The translations under genes and the position numbers were made by a program. Under the pieces are notes generated by a model. The model saw only the letters and a program-made list of their open reading frames with translations, had not been told where the DNA came from and ran no database searches. This document shows positions 25,638 through 34,199 of a DNA stretch of 64,000 nt, in pieces. Source of the stretch: Treponema vincentii (GTDB taxonomy: Bacteria; Spirochaetota; Spirochaetia; Treponematales; Treponemataceae); NCBI RefSeq assembly GCF_018336815.1, contig NZ_CP050497.1, positions 1,736,001 through 1,800,000 of the forward strand, read 5' to 3'. Numbering within the stretch: position 1 is the stretch's first letter; each line of letters opens with the position of its first letter.

Positions 25638-28244
25638 ATGGATATTATTAAGCGGAACGGAGAACGGGAGCCCTACAATGCCGAAAAGATTACATTGGCG
25701 ATGCAGGCGGCGTTTAACAGTGTAACGAATGCGGCGGCGCAGCATGATGCAAATGCGGCTGCTCAAAACGATACGGTTGTACAAAATAGTGTGGAAACGT
25801 CAACGGTTAGCAATCTTGCGCAGGTACTGCAGCAGCTGACGGCGGAAATCGAAGCCGATATATATGAACTGAGCAAAAACGGGAATGCGGTACAGGTAGA
25901 AACTATTCAAGATTTAGTTGAAAAAACGCTCATCGAACATAATTATTACGCAGCGGTGAAGAGCTTTATCCTTTACCGTGTTGAACAGACAAAAAAACGG
26001 GATGCACGGCGTGCTATTGCCGCTCATTTTTCTTCCATTGAAATTCAACCGGTACTAACCCGTATCCAGCAGGATTTTCCCGAAGAACAGTACGGTTTAA
26101 CGCTGCTCTTTCATAAGTTTGAATCCTTCCGTAAGCAGGATATGACAGAAGCGGAACTGCTGGCAATCCTGATAAAGGCTGCTGTTGAGCTTACTGCGCA
26201 GGAAGCTCCCCGCTGGGAGTTTATTGCCGCCCGCTTTTTAATGCTCGACTTTTCCGAAAAACTGAAAGCCGAACTTGCCAAGCGGAACATCCGATCATTC
26301 TACGAAAAGCTCACCTATCTGGAAGAAAAGGGTCTCTACGGCGCTTATATCCGTGCAGGTTATTCAAAAGAAGAGCTGGAAACAGCCTATTCGTATATCG
26401 ATAACGATAAAAACGACCTTTTTACCTACAGCGGTTTGGATTTACTCTTGCGCCGGTATGTTATTTCCACACGGGGGCATATTCCGCTTGAAACACCGCA
26501 GGAGATGTTTTTAGGAATCGCCTTACACCTCGCCTTGCATGAAAAAAATGACCGGATGGAATGGGTGCGCCGCTTTTACCTGATGCTGAGCAGCTTGCAG
26601 GTTACCATGGCAACGCCGACCCTTTCCAATGCCCGTAAGCCCTATCATCAGCTTTCATCCTGCTTTATCGACACCGTTCCCGACTCACTCGACGGGATTT
26701 ACCGCAGCATCGATAACTTTGCAAAGATTTCCAAATTCGGCGGCGGTATGGGGCTGTACTTCGGCAAGGTGCGGGCAGTCGGCGCACCCATCCGCGGGTT
26801 TCAAGGGGCGGCAGGCGGGGTCATCCGCTGGATAAAACTTGCAAACGATACCGCGGTTGCCGTCGATCAGCTGGGAGTGCGGCAGGGTTCGGTAGCCGTG
26901 TACTTGGACGTATGGCACAAGGATATCCCGGAGTTTTTGCAGCTCCGCACCAATAACGGCGACGACCGGATGAAGGCGCACGATGTGTTCCCTGCAGTGT
27001 GCTGCCCCGACCTTTTCTGGCGCACTGTCGATGAGGACATCAACGCTCCGTGGTACCTGATGTGCCCGCACGAGGTTCTCACGGTAAAAGGCTACGCGCT
27101 GGAAGACTTTTACGGTGAAGAATGGGAAAAACGCTACAAGGATTGTATCAATGATAACCGGATTTCAAAACGGGAAATCCCGATAAAAGAGCTGGTGCGC
27201 CTCATCCTAAAATCTGCGGTAGAAACCGGCACGCCGTTCATCTTTAACCGCGACCATGCGAACCGCGCTAACCCCAACGGGCATAAGGGCATGATCTACA
27301 GCTCCAACCTCTGTACCGAAATTGCACAGAATATGAGCCCGATCGAGACGGTGAATACCGAAATCCAAACACAGGACGGAGAGACTGTGGTTGTAACCGT
27401 TACAAAGCCCGGCAATTTCGTCGTCTGTAATCTCGCATCGCTTGTCCTCGGTAATATCGACACCGATAACGAAGCCGAGCTGGAAGGTGCCATAGAAGCG
27501 GCGGTACGCGCCTTGGATAATGTAATCGACCTCAATTTTTATCCCGTACCGTATGCAAAGATCACCAACGAGCAGTACCGCGCTATCGGCTTAGGCGTTT
27601 CGGGCTATCATCATTTACTGGCAAAAAAATACATTGCGTGGGAAAGCGAGGCGCACCTCCGCCTTGCCGATGGGCTGTTTGAAAAAATCAATTACTACGC
27701 AGTGCAGGCGAGTATGCGGATTGCTGAAGAGAAAGGTTCGTACAGCCTCTTTGAAGGCAGCGATTGGCAAACCGGCACGTATTTTGAAAAACGCGGCTAT
27801 CATTCCGAACAATGGAACACGCTGCGAAATGCAGTTGCCCGACACGGTATGCGGAACGGCTATCTGTTAGCGGTCGCTCCGACCAGTTCAACCTCGATTG
27901 TCGCAGGCACCACCGCCGGCATCGATCCCATTATGAAGCGCTACTTTTTGGAAGAAAAGAAAGGCTCGTTGGTACCCCGTGTTGCCCCTGCCCTCTCGCT
28001 CGAAACCTATTGGCTGTATAAAAACGCCCACACCATTGATCAGCTCTGGAGCATCCGCGCCTGCGGTCTCCGCCAGCGTCATATCGATCAGGGGCAATCC
28101 ATGAACTTCTATATTACCAACGAGTACAGCTTCCGGCAGGTGCTCAACTTGTATGTTGAAGCATGGAAAAACGGCGTAAAATCCGTCTACTATGTTCGCA
28201 GCCGCTCCCTCGAAGTGGAAGAATGCGAAAGCTGCAGCTCGTAG
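25638..28244 (+). CDS. nrdA: Ribonucleoside-diphosphate reductase, alpha subunit (class I)
   Basis: 868 residues from the ATG at 25638, which follows AAGGAAATTAGGA and begins MDIIKRNGEREPYNAEKI, the standard ATP-cone start. It reduces ribonucleotides to deoxyribonucleotides. Visible features: ATP cone at 1-120, interrupted by an unusual Ala/Gln/Asn-rich insert near 30-60; SSCFIDTVPDSLDGIY with the active-site Cys near 342; FGGGMG; NLCTEI near 556, carrying the Asn-Cys-Glu catalytic set; and the C-terminal redox pair CESC. No nrdB or thioredoxin gene adjoins it, so the beta subunit must be elsewhere. It is divergent from the TPR gene. Confidence 0.95.
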   Translation: MDIIKRNGEREPYNAEKITLAMQAAFNSVTNAAAQHDANAAAQNDTVVQNSVETSTVSNLAQVLQQLTAEIEADIYELSKNGNAVQVETIQDLVEKTLIEHNYYAAVKSFILYRVEQTKKRDARRAIAAHFSSIEIQPVLTRIQQDFPEEQYGLTLLFHKFESFRKQDMTEAELLAILIKAAVELTAQEAPRWEFIAARFLMLDFSEKLKAELAKRNIRSFYEKLTYLEEKGLYGAYIRAGYSKEELETAYSYIDNDKNDLFTYSGLDLLLRRYVISTRGHIPLETPQEMFLGIALHLALHEKNDRMEWVRRFYLMLSSLQVTMATPTLSNARKPYHQLSSCFIDTVPDSLDGIYRSIDNFAKISKFGGGMGLYFGKVRAVGAPIRGFQGAAGGVIRWIKLANDTAVAVDQLGVRQGSVAVYLDVWHKDIPEFLQLRTNNGDDRMKAHDVFPAVCCPDLFWRTVDEDINAPWYLMCPHEVLTVKGYALEDFYGEEWEKRYKDCINDNRISKREIPIKELVRLILKSAVETGTPFIFNRDHANRANPNGHKGMIYSSNLCTEIAQNMSPIETVNTEIQTQDGETVVVTVTKPGNFVVCNLASLVLGNIDTDNEAELEGAIEAAVRALDNVIDLNFYPVPYAKITNEQYRAIGLGVSGYHHLLAKKYIAWESEAHLRLADGLFEKINYYAVQASMRIAEEKGSYSLFEGSDWQTGTYFEKRGYHSEQWNTLRNAVARHGMRNGYLLAVAPTSSTSIVAGTTAGIDPIMKRYFLEEKKGSLVPRVAPALSLETYWLYKNAHTIDQLWSIRACGLRQRHIDQGQSMNFYITNEYSFRQVLNLYVEAWKNGVKSVYYVRSRSLEVEECESCSS

Positions 28245-28281
28245 CGGAAACATATTCAACGATTGCTCATCTTTCACATAA

Positions 28282-28310
28282 TTGACGTACGGAAATATGT
28301 ACACTATACT
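28282..28310 (+). promoter_or_regulatory. Promoter of the toxin-antitoxin operon
   Basis: TTGACG (28282-28287), 17-nt spacer, TATACT (28305-28310), about 48 nt before the antitoxin ATG. Part of the spacer (GTACGGAAATATGTAC) is near-palindromic and could be the antitoxin operator, since YefM-type antitoxins repress their own operon. Confidence 0.6.
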
Positions 28311-28358
28311 AGGGTTAGTTCTTAGAGGTTCCTTATAGTTTATCAACGGAGGTTCTGT

Positions 28359-28610
28359 ATGGATGCAATCAATATAACAAAGGCACGGGCAAATCTATTC
28401 AAAATTATAGCAGAAGTAAATGCGCACTCCGAGCCGGTGATTTTGACAAATACGAAAGGCAAAAATGCTGTTTTGATTAGTGAAGATGATTGGAATGCAC
28501 TACAAGAAACCATCTATTTAAATTCCATTCCCGGAATGGCTGCTTCGTTGCAAAAAGGAATGGAAACTCCGCTGGAAGAATGTATTGCAGAAAAAGATGT
28601 TTTGTGGTAA
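28359..28610 (+). CDS. YefM/Phd-type antitoxin
   Basis: 83 residues with the PhdYeFM fold: MDAINITKARANLFKIIAEVN, then SEPVILTNTKGKNAVLISEDDWNALQETIYL, the standard DNA-binding half. The C-terminal toxin-binding tail is IPGMAASLQKGMETPLEEC. GGAGG lies eight to nine bases before the ATG. It binds and neutralises the adjacent YoeB-like RNase and represses the operon. The toxin ATG is only six bases after the stop. Confidence 0.93.
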   Translation: MDAINITKARANLFKIIAEVNAHSEPVILTNTKGKNAVLISEDDWNALQETIYLNSIPGMAASLQKGMETPLEECIAEKDVLW

Positions 28611-28616
28611 TTGCCG

Positions 28617-28913
28617 ATGTATCATATAGTGTACGATAAGCAAGCCATTAAAGACATAAAAAATTTAAAATCGGCTCGGCTGGATACAAAAGCAAAAAGA
28701 CTGATAGAAATTGTCAGAAGCAATCCGTTTGCAAATCCTCCACCTTATGAAGCGCTTATCGGGAATCTTACGGGACTGTATTCACGGAGAATTACTATTA
28801 AACATAGATTTGTGTATCAAGTCTTTCCCGGCAAGATTACGGTAGACGATAGCGAATATGATGGAACTGTGAAAATTATCAGGATGTGGACACATTATGA
28901 TGATATATCATGA
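28617..28913 (+). CDS. YoeB/Txe-family mRNA interferase toxin
   Basis: 98 residues from the ATG at 28617; a TTG at 28611 is possible but less likely. The family signature is complete: YDKQAIKDIKNLK, the ENLxG-like IGNLTGLYSRRITIKHRFVYQV and the C-terminal catalytic block VKIIRMWTHYDD, with the Arg, His and Tyr used in ribosome-dependent mRNA cleavage. Cotranscribed with the antitoxin. The pair looks intact, in contrast to several decayed genes nearby. Confidence 0.93.
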   Translation: MYHIVYDKQAIKDIKNLKSARLDTKAKRLIEIVRSNPFANPPPYEALIGNLTGLYSRRITIKHRFVYQVFPGKITVDDSEYDGTVKIIRMWTHYDDIS

Positions 28914-28956
28914 TGGGGCAATATGCTAACTTTCACATAATTGACAAACTAATCGG

Positions 28957-28985
28957 TTGCAGTAAATACTAAAACTCGCTATAAT
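28957..28985 (+). promoter_or_regulatory. Candidate promoter, near-leaderless, of the omega-like gene
   Basis: TTGCAG (28957-28962), 17-nt spacer, TATAAT (28980-28985), seven bases, ATG at 28993. A second possible promoter (TTGACA at 28941, AATACT at 28965) would give only a 15-nt leader. No Shine-Dalgarno sequence is visible. Confidence 0.55.
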
Positions 28986-28992
28986 ATGCGCT

Positions 28993-29199
28993 ATGATTTT
29001 TCCGTTAAAAGAATTGATTGAATTCAAAGGCAATATTTACGAAATTACCTGCGCTGCAACACGGCGCGCTTTTCAGCTGGTAACTATTCAAGATCCGATA
29101 CTTGAAGAGAATAACGATAAGGTTGTATGCACTGCAGCTTCGCAAGTGTTTACCGGCGCTATCGACTATAAAATAGAATACCGCCCCGATCATTCCTAA
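28993..29199 (+). CDS. Small conserved protein, probable RNA polymerase omega subunit
   Basis: 68 residues: MIFPLKELIEFKGNIYEITC, then ATRRAFQLVTIQDPILEENNDKVVCTAASQVFTG. The pattern of an N-terminal helix, an Ala-Arg-Arg-Ala segment, then eeNxxKvvxxAxxqv resembles the short omega (RpoZ) proteins, whose role is assembly and stability of RNA polymerase. The match is by eye and moderate. The gene ends three bases before miaA, with which it is probably cotranscribed. Confidence 0.55.
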   Translation: MIFPLKELIEFKGNIYEITCAATRRAFQLVTIQDPILEENNDKVVCTAASQVFTGAIDYKIEYRPDHS

Positions 29200-29202
29200 T
29201 TC

Positions 29203-30153
29203 TTGATATCGACACATACAATTCCTGTTGCGGTTATTTTCGGAGCTACCGCCTGCGGAAAAACCGCGCTTGCCGCTCATCTTTTTGCTTCTCCTGTTAA
29301 TCCCATTAAAGCAGAGATTATATCTGCGGATTCGGTGCAAGTATATCGCGGTATGCCGATCGGTTCGGCTCAGCCTCCGCAAGCGCTTCTCGATACGCTC
29401 CCCCATCACCTTATCAGTATATGCGACCCTTCCGAAGAATTTTCCGTAGCGGACTTTGTACGCAGCGCGGATGCACTCTGCCAGGACATTGCAAGCCGCG
29501 GCAACCTGCCGGTTGTACTTGGCGGGACGGCTTTTTACATTAAGCATTTTATGTACGGTATGCCGGTTACCCCGCAGGCGAATCCGGTTTTACGTGCACA
29601 GTTGCAAGAACGGATGCAGCGTGTCGGCGCCGCGGCAATGCACGAGGAACTTGCGTCTTTTGACCCCGCATCGGCAGCAAAAATCCACATCCATGACGAA
29701 TACCGTATCCTCCGCGCGCACGAGGTGTATTGCGCCTCGGGGCGGCCGCTCAGCTCATTCGAGCTGTCGTACCGTTATCGCGAGGGTTTCCGCTTTTGCC
29801 CGATATGTTTAGACCGCCCTCGCGATGAACTGTACCGGCGCATCGAAGCCCGTGTCGATGAGATGTTTGCGCAAGGGTTGCAACAGGAAATTGCGCAGCT
29901 CGTTTCGCAGGGCTGTACTGCCGAATATCCTGCGATGAAGGCTATCGGGTATCGGGAGTTTTTTGAGCTGTCCCCCGATGCGCCGGCGGCCGCCCCGCTC
30001 GATGCGGTGAAAGACCTCATTAAGCGCAACAGCAAACGCTACGCCAAACGGCAGCAAACCTTTTTCCAATCTTTCCCGAATGTTCACCGCATCGACATGA
30101 CCGACCCGAAAAGCGGACAGCAAGTTGCAGAGATAGTACGAAGGCTATTTTAG
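29203..30153 (+). CDS. miaA: tRNA dimethylallyltransferase
   Basis: 316 residues. It prenylates A37 of tRNAs reading UNN codons. The P-loop is GATACGKT (14-21), followed by ISADSVQVYRGMPIGSAQP and HHLISICDPSEEFSVADF, the substrate Thr/Asp region GNLPVVLGGTAFYIKHFMYG and the C-terminal YAKRQQTFF. Start: no ATG or GTG occurs in a sensible position, so the TTG at 29203, three bases after the omega-like stop, is used, giving MISTHTIPVAVIFGATACGKT. Length is normal. Confidence 0.95.
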   Translation: MISTHTIPVAVIFGATACGKTALAAHLFASPVNPIKAEIISADSVQVYRGMPIGSAQPPQALLDTLPHHLISICDPSEEFSVADFVRSADALCQDIASRGNLPVVLGGTAFYIKHFMYGMPVTPQANPVLRAQLQERMQRVGAAAMHEELASFDPASAAKIHIHDEYRILRAHEVYCASGRPLSSFELSYRYREGFRFCPICLDRPRDELYRRIEARVDEMFAQGLQQEIAQLVSQGCTAEYPAMKAIGYREFFELSPDAPAAAPLDAVKDLIKRNSKRYAKRQQTFFQSFPNVHRIDMTDPKSGQQVAEIVRRLF

Positions 30154-30223
30154 CAAAGCGATTTCAAAATTTACTCATTTCTCCTGACACGCTAAGAAAT
30201 CTGTGATGTTAAGGAATCGGTGA

Positions 30224-30252
30224 TTGACATTTCACAGTCAAGCTGGTACAGT
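30224..30252 (+). promoter_or_regulatory. Candidate promoter of the PpiD-like gene
   Basis: TTGACA (30224-30229), 17-nt spacer, TACAGT (30247-30252), about 63 nt before the ATG at 30315, which has AAGGAAAC upstream. Confidence 0.5.
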
Positions 30253-30314
30253 TACTAACTGTCTATTTCAAAATGAAGAAAACTAAAATCCGGATACATT
30301 AAGGAAACAAAACT

Positions 30315-31835
30315 ATGGCGGGCTTTAAAAAGAATACGTTGGCAATCGGAAGTATTATTATTCTGGTGTTCTCGGTAATTGCATTTGTCTTTGTTCCGGC
30401 AGCAGGCGGACAATGGGGCAGTAATACAAAAACAACGCTTGGTAAATGGAAGAACAAGCGGCTTGACTACACGGCTGACGGGCTTTTTTTACGGGAATAC
30501 CGGCAGCTTCATCGCTCTGCCGAACTGCGCGGATACCTGAGAAGCGATAATAAAATCCAGCAGGAATTTATAGAACGGCAGATTATGCGTACGGCGTTTA
30601 ACGCGTCAATGATTCAACTCGCGGCACAGGAAGAAGCCCTGAACGCCGGTTTCTATCTGCCCAATAAGAATATCAACAAGGCGCTCATTTCATATTATAC
30701 CGATTCGACGGGCGCTTATTCGGAAAAACTATACGCTCAGACATCGGAACAGCAGCGGCTTGCCTATCGGCGGGAAGTAATCGATTATCTTACCGCACAG
30801 CGATATATTGAAGACAACTTCGGTACCTATAATAATATATTCGGCCTAAAAACCAGCTCGGCAGAAACCGCTTTTGTGCAGAAAATGGCGGAAAAAGAGC
30901 GTATCTTTAAGTATGTCGTATTTGAGGAAAGCCAATTCCCGCAGGATAAAATCCGTGCGTATGGAGAAGAACACGCGGATCTGTTTGCAGAGCATAGCTT
31001 ACTGATGTTGACATTTAACTCGCAGGAGGATGCGAATAAAACCGCTCAAGCGCTCCAAAAAGGAGAAATCACGTTTGAAGACGCCGTTATAACAAATTCT
31101 ACCAAGCTGGGTACCGATTCTAATGGAAAGCTGTTATCTCCGTACCGAACAACGATAAACCGGACATTCCCCGAATCACAGGATCTTGATACCGTACTCA
31201 AGCTCGGTGTCGATGAGGTGAGTTCCGTTGTTAAAACTTCTTCAGGATATGCAATTGTAAAATGCACCGCTCCGGTTACGCCTGCCGATTTTTCATTAGA
31301 CGAAACACGAGAACGTGTATTCTCGTATATGAAATCGAATGAACGCGGTATTATCGAAGATTACCTTGAACAAAAGGCAAAAACCTTTATCGAAGCGGCA
31401 AAAATCGGCGGGTTTGCGCATGAAGCTTCCGTAAACGATTTGGTTGTACAGACGAGCAATCCGATGACGTTAAATTACGGTAATGCCGATATCCTACCTC
31501 AGATTTCATCTCAGGCTGACTCCTTCTTTGCATCGGGAGTGCGGAACGAAACGTTCTTTAAAAAAGCATTCGCACTTAAACAAGGGGAAATTTCCGAGCC
31601 GATTTTGCTGGGCGCAAATGTGCTGGTATTGCAGCTTGATGAAGAGAAAGCCGGTTCGGAAGAAACGCAAAATAACATCGCAACCTCATACCGGCAGTTT
31701 GCATCGGTTTGGTATTACGAATACCCGCTTGCCATGCTTGCCTATCAGCAGCTTTCATGGGGGCAGCAGACTTTTATCGATTTTGTGTTGAACAGCAAAA
31801 ATTTTACCGACAATTTTAACACGGTATTCAACTAA
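30315..31835 (+). CDS. PpiD/SurA-like peptidyl-prolyl isomerase, membrane-anchored
   Basis: 506 residues. A short basic start and one hydrophobic helix (about 11-32, IGSIIILVFSVIAFVFV) anchor it in the inner membrane with the bulk in the periplasm. The SurA_N-like helical region spans about 55-200 and a parvulin-like domain about 225-325 (HSLLMLTFNSQEDANKTAQALQKGEITFEDA ... GVDEVSSVVKTSSGYAIVKC). This layout is that of PpiD, which helps fold exported proteins. The parvulin active-site residues are only loosely conserved, so chaperone rather than isomerase activity is likely. The next gene follows after four bases. Confidence 0.8.
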   Translation: MAGFKKNTLAIGSIIILVFSVIAFVFVPAAGGQWGSNTKTTLGKWKNKRLDYTADGLFLREYRQLHRSAELRGYLRSDNKIQQEFIERQIMRTAFNASMIQLAAQEEALNAGFYLPNKNINKALISYYTDSTGAYSEKLYAQTSEQQRLAYRREVIDYLTAQRYIEDNFGTYNNIFGLKTSSAETAFVQKMAEKERIFKYVVFEESQFPQDKIRAYGEEHADLFAEHSLLMLTFNSQEDANKTAQALQKGEITFEDAVITNSTKLGTDSNGKLLSPYRTTINRTFPESQDLDTVLKLGVDEVSSVVKTSSGYAIVKCTAPVTPADFSLDETRERVFSYMKSNERGIIEDYLEQKAKTFIEAAKIGGFAHEASVNDLVVQTSNPMTLNYGNADILPQISSQADSFFASGVRNETFFKKAFALKQGEISEPILLGANVLVLQLDEEKAGSEETQNNIATSYRQFASVWYYEYPLAMLAYQQLSWGQQTFIDFVLNSKNFTDNFNTVFN

Positions 31836-31839
31836 AAGA

Positions 31840-33609
31840 TTGATTAACAACAAAGATGAAAAGCCTCTGCTGATACAAACAGACAGGGGCTTTTCCGTTT
31901 TATACCGAAATAAATATCTCTATTCAAAATACAATCCTCAAGCAGCCATTACAACACAGATTGCATCGTTGCAGATACCCGATTCTACATTGATACTCTG
32001 CCTTTCGCCGGTACTCGGATACGGACTGAAAGAATTGGCGGAAAAGCTGCCGCCCTCTTCTTATATCCTTGCGTTGGAATGCGATCAAGTATTGATGCGG
32101 TTCTCGCTTGATCATTACGATTTCTCCCCATTTGCACAGCAACGGTTTTCTTATATCCGAACGGATTCGGTTGCAGAGGTGCTAAAAAAGATAGAAGCCT
32201 TACCGCTGTTTCCCTTTAAAAAGTGTATTGCCCTTTCCTTTTCAGGAGGGGTACAGTTGAATCAAACCTTTTATGATGAGGTGCGCTTATATGCAGATGA
32301 GGTAATTTCTCGGTTCTGGAAAAACAGGATAACGCTGATGCACCTCGGCAGGAATTACGCACATAATACATTCCGCAATCTCCTCTCGCTGGCGAGATCG
32401 CTTGCAAAATCGTCGGCGAGGCCGATGAGAGAATCGCTCACAAGATCGCCGGAGAACTCGCTGGCAGGCTCTCCTGCATGGGGTCTACCGTCGACTAAGA
32501 GTAATTTCCGGTTGCTCACCGGCGATGAGCGTATCCGCAAGCCTCTTTTGATTGCAGGCGCCGGACCATCGCTGGATACTGTACGGGATTTTATCATCAA
32601 GAATAGAAACTCCTTTTTTTTACTTGCAGTGGATGCCGCGGCTGCAGCGCTTTTACCCGATATTCAACCTGATGCAATAGTACTGGTGGAATCTCAGTAT
32701 TGGATTGATTCAGCGTTCATCGGCTTGCACAAATACGGCATACCGATCTTTGCCGATCTGACAGCTTCTCCCCGTGCGCTGCAAGCATGCGGCGGAAATG
32801 TATACTTTTTTTGCACCGAGTATGCTCGATTAAAGTATTTGGAACGTCTCTATCAGACGCTGCATCCGCTTACTCTTCCGCCGATGGGATCGGTAGGATT
32901 GACGGCAATACAGCTTGCTTTAGCGCTGACTGCCCCTCACCTACCCATACTGCATACCGGTTTGGATTTTGCATGGCAAAACGGTCTTACCCATGCCGCC
33001 GGAAGCAGCCCCATAAAAAAACTCTTTGCGGAAATAACCCGCACCGAATCGCCGTATAAGCTCAGTGTTTCTACCGGTATGCAGTGTATTTACGGAAAGC
33101 GAGGACTTTCCTATTGGACAACGCCGGTGCTTTCCGGCTACGCAGAACTGTACCGCCATACTTTCGCCGGAAATGAGCGAGTGATCGACATCGGGACGGA
33201 GGGCTGCTTTTTGAACGGCCGACAAGCTGATATGACCGAAGCGGAGCGGATACTTACCGATGCCGGTAAATCAAATATAAATGCGGACAGTACAGCTATC
33301 GGAACCGGTTGCTCGCAGACAAATGCAGCCGATAGTTTTTTTGATTCCGTTTGTGAATCAGACACTGCAAACGAACGATATGAAGCGCTCTGCGGCTATC
33401 TTGCCGGTGAAGCAGAAGCCCTGACAGTACTGAATGATCACTTACAGGGTAAACGCTCGATATCGGAACATATGATGGAACAACTCTTCGCAGAGCGTGA
33501 CTATCTGTACAGCCACTTTCCCGATGCTGCACGTGGCTATTCACTTGACCTCGGTTTTTTAAAACGGGCAGGTATCGAGCTGCGATATCTGTTAAAGATT
33601 CTCGGGTAA
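31840..33609 (+). CDS. DUF115 / Maf-type motility-associated glycosyltransferase family protein
   Basis: 589 residues from a TTG at 31840, four bases after the upstream stop; no earlier ATG fits. The central DUF115 (MptE-like) Rossmann domain has PLLIAGAGPSLDTVRDFI near 230, FFLLAVDAAAAALLPDIQPDAIVLVE, and PPMGSVGLTAIQLALALT with a following TGLDFAW. In Maf proteins this fold transfers nonulosonic-acid-type sugars to flagellin. A low-complexity Ser/Ala/Arg stretch near 182-212 comes from an intragenic repeat. Treponemal flagellins are glycosylated, so this role is plausible but not proven. Confidence 0.8.
   Translation: MINNKDEKPLLIQTDRGFSVLYRNKYLYSKYNPQAAITTQIASLQIPDSTLILCLSPVLGYGLKELAEKLPPSSYILALECDQVLMRFSLDHYDFSPFAQQRFSYIRTDSVAEVLKKIEALPLFPFKKCIALSFSGGVQLNQTFYDEVRLYADEVISRFWKNRITLMHLGRNYAHNTFRNLLSLARSLAKSSARPMRESLTRSPENSLAGSPAWGLPSTKSNFRLLTGDERIRKPLLIAGAGPSLDTVRDFIIKNRNSFFLLAVDAAAAALLPDIQPDAIVLVESQYWIDSAFIGLHKYGIPIFADLTASPRALQACGGNVYFFCTEYARLKYLERLYQTLHPLTLPPMGSVGLTAIQLALALTAPHLPILHTGLDFAWQNGLTHAAGSSPIKKLFAEITRTESPYKLSVSTGMQCIYGKRGLSYWTTPVLSGYAELYRHTFAGNERVIDIGTEGCFLNGRQADMTEAERILTDAGKSNINADSTAIGTGCSQTNAADSFFDSVCESDTANERYEALCGYLAGEAEALTVLNDHLQGKRSISEHMMEQLFAERDYLYSHFPDAARGYSLDLGFLKRAGIELRYLLKILG
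32384..32475 (+). repeat. Degenerate tandem repeat within the Maf-like gene
   Basis: Words such as TCGCTGGCGAGATCGC, AATCGTCGGCGAGGCC and AACTCGCTGGCAGGCTC recur about every 24-30 nt and encode a Leu/Ala/Ser/Arg-rich run (SLARSLAKSSARP...SLAGSPAW). It lies between the N-terminal region and the DUF115 core and looks like an inserted repeat, in frame. Confidence 0.5.
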
Positions 33610-33695
33610 CGGATATCAATAATGTATACTTACACAGGCAGTAGCTATCATCGGAAACTGCCTATCGCCCCTGTAAAATCCTATTACAATACTTT

Positions 33696-34001
33696 CTACA
33701 CCGACTGATTGCGACGTGCGCAAAGACAGACATATTCTTCCTTTAAGGTTAAAAGCAATTCATCTTCCAAAAAACGCTATGCTGCGTGCAGCATAGCGTT
33801 TATTTCCTGCATGGTATCGGCAAACAGCAGCACGTCATCCATATAGCGGACATAGCCTTTTACCTTTATCTCCTCTTTTGCATAGTGATCAAAAGCGCCA
33901 AGATAAAAGTTTGCAAAGTATTGGCTCGTTAAATTACCGATCGGTAAACCCCGTCCTTCCGTTACACAATAGGATGCAAGCAGCGTATTAAATAAATAAT
34001 G
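33696..34001 (-). pseudogene. Reverse transcriptase relic of the diversity-generating-retroelement type
   Basis: Reading the minus strand from about 34001 to the TAG at 33696-33698 gives LFNTLLASYCVTEGRGLPIG, then NLTSQYFANFYLGAFDHYAK, then KVKGYVRYMDDVLLFADT. The I-G-x-x-x-S-Q motif is diagnostic of DGR reverse transcriptases (retron and group II enzymes have Q-G-x-x-x-S-P), and YMDD is the catalytic motif. Reading is broken by a TAG inside a 14-bp perfect inverted repeat (33772-33801), and both the N-terminal fingers and the C-terminal thumb are missing. A 21-bp hairpin abuts the truncated 5' end. No template or variable repeat was found next to it. It is a remnant, not a working gene. Confidence 0.85.
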
Positions 34002-34005
34002 AAGT

Positions 34006-34054
34006 TAGGGGAAGACTTTTCTTTTTTTTCGATAAAAAGAAAAGTCTTCCCCTA
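34006..34054. repeat. Perfect 21-bp inverted repeat next to the reverse transcriptase relic
   Basis: TAGGGGAAGACTTTTCTTTT (plus one T) at 34006-34026 pairs exactly with 34034-34054 across a 7-nt loop. A second 8-bp stem (CTTAGGGT / ACCCTAAG) follows at 34081-34099. The surrounding 33610-34249 contains no intact gene: only the relic, these hairpins and the repeat at 34200. Confidence 0.85.
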
Positions 34055-34199
34055 CGACCCCATGTAAAGAAAAATGACGACTTAGGGTTCTACCCTAAGA
34101 ACCCGCCTTTCTTCCAAAGCTTATTCTAAAATAAAAGCTAAAAAGTAATGGTTTTCACCCTAACTCGTTTCAGAACCGCCGTCCGCGACGGTAGAGAAA

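Larger units (their letters stand above)
28271..28945 (+). repeat. 16-bp direct repeats flanking the toxin-antitoxin pair
   Basis: CTTTCACATAATTGAC occurs at 28271-28286 and again at 28930-28945, exactly bracketing the two-gene cassette. Both copies end in a -35-like TTGAC. The repeats could be an insertion scar or a duplicated promoter segment. Confidence 0.75.

Noticed and set aside
33772-33801. The 14-bp palindrome inside the RT relic as a terminator of a minus-strand gene
   Set aside because: It has a short T-run on the minus strand, but no gene ends there; it interrupts the RT frame and is better seen as part of the decay.
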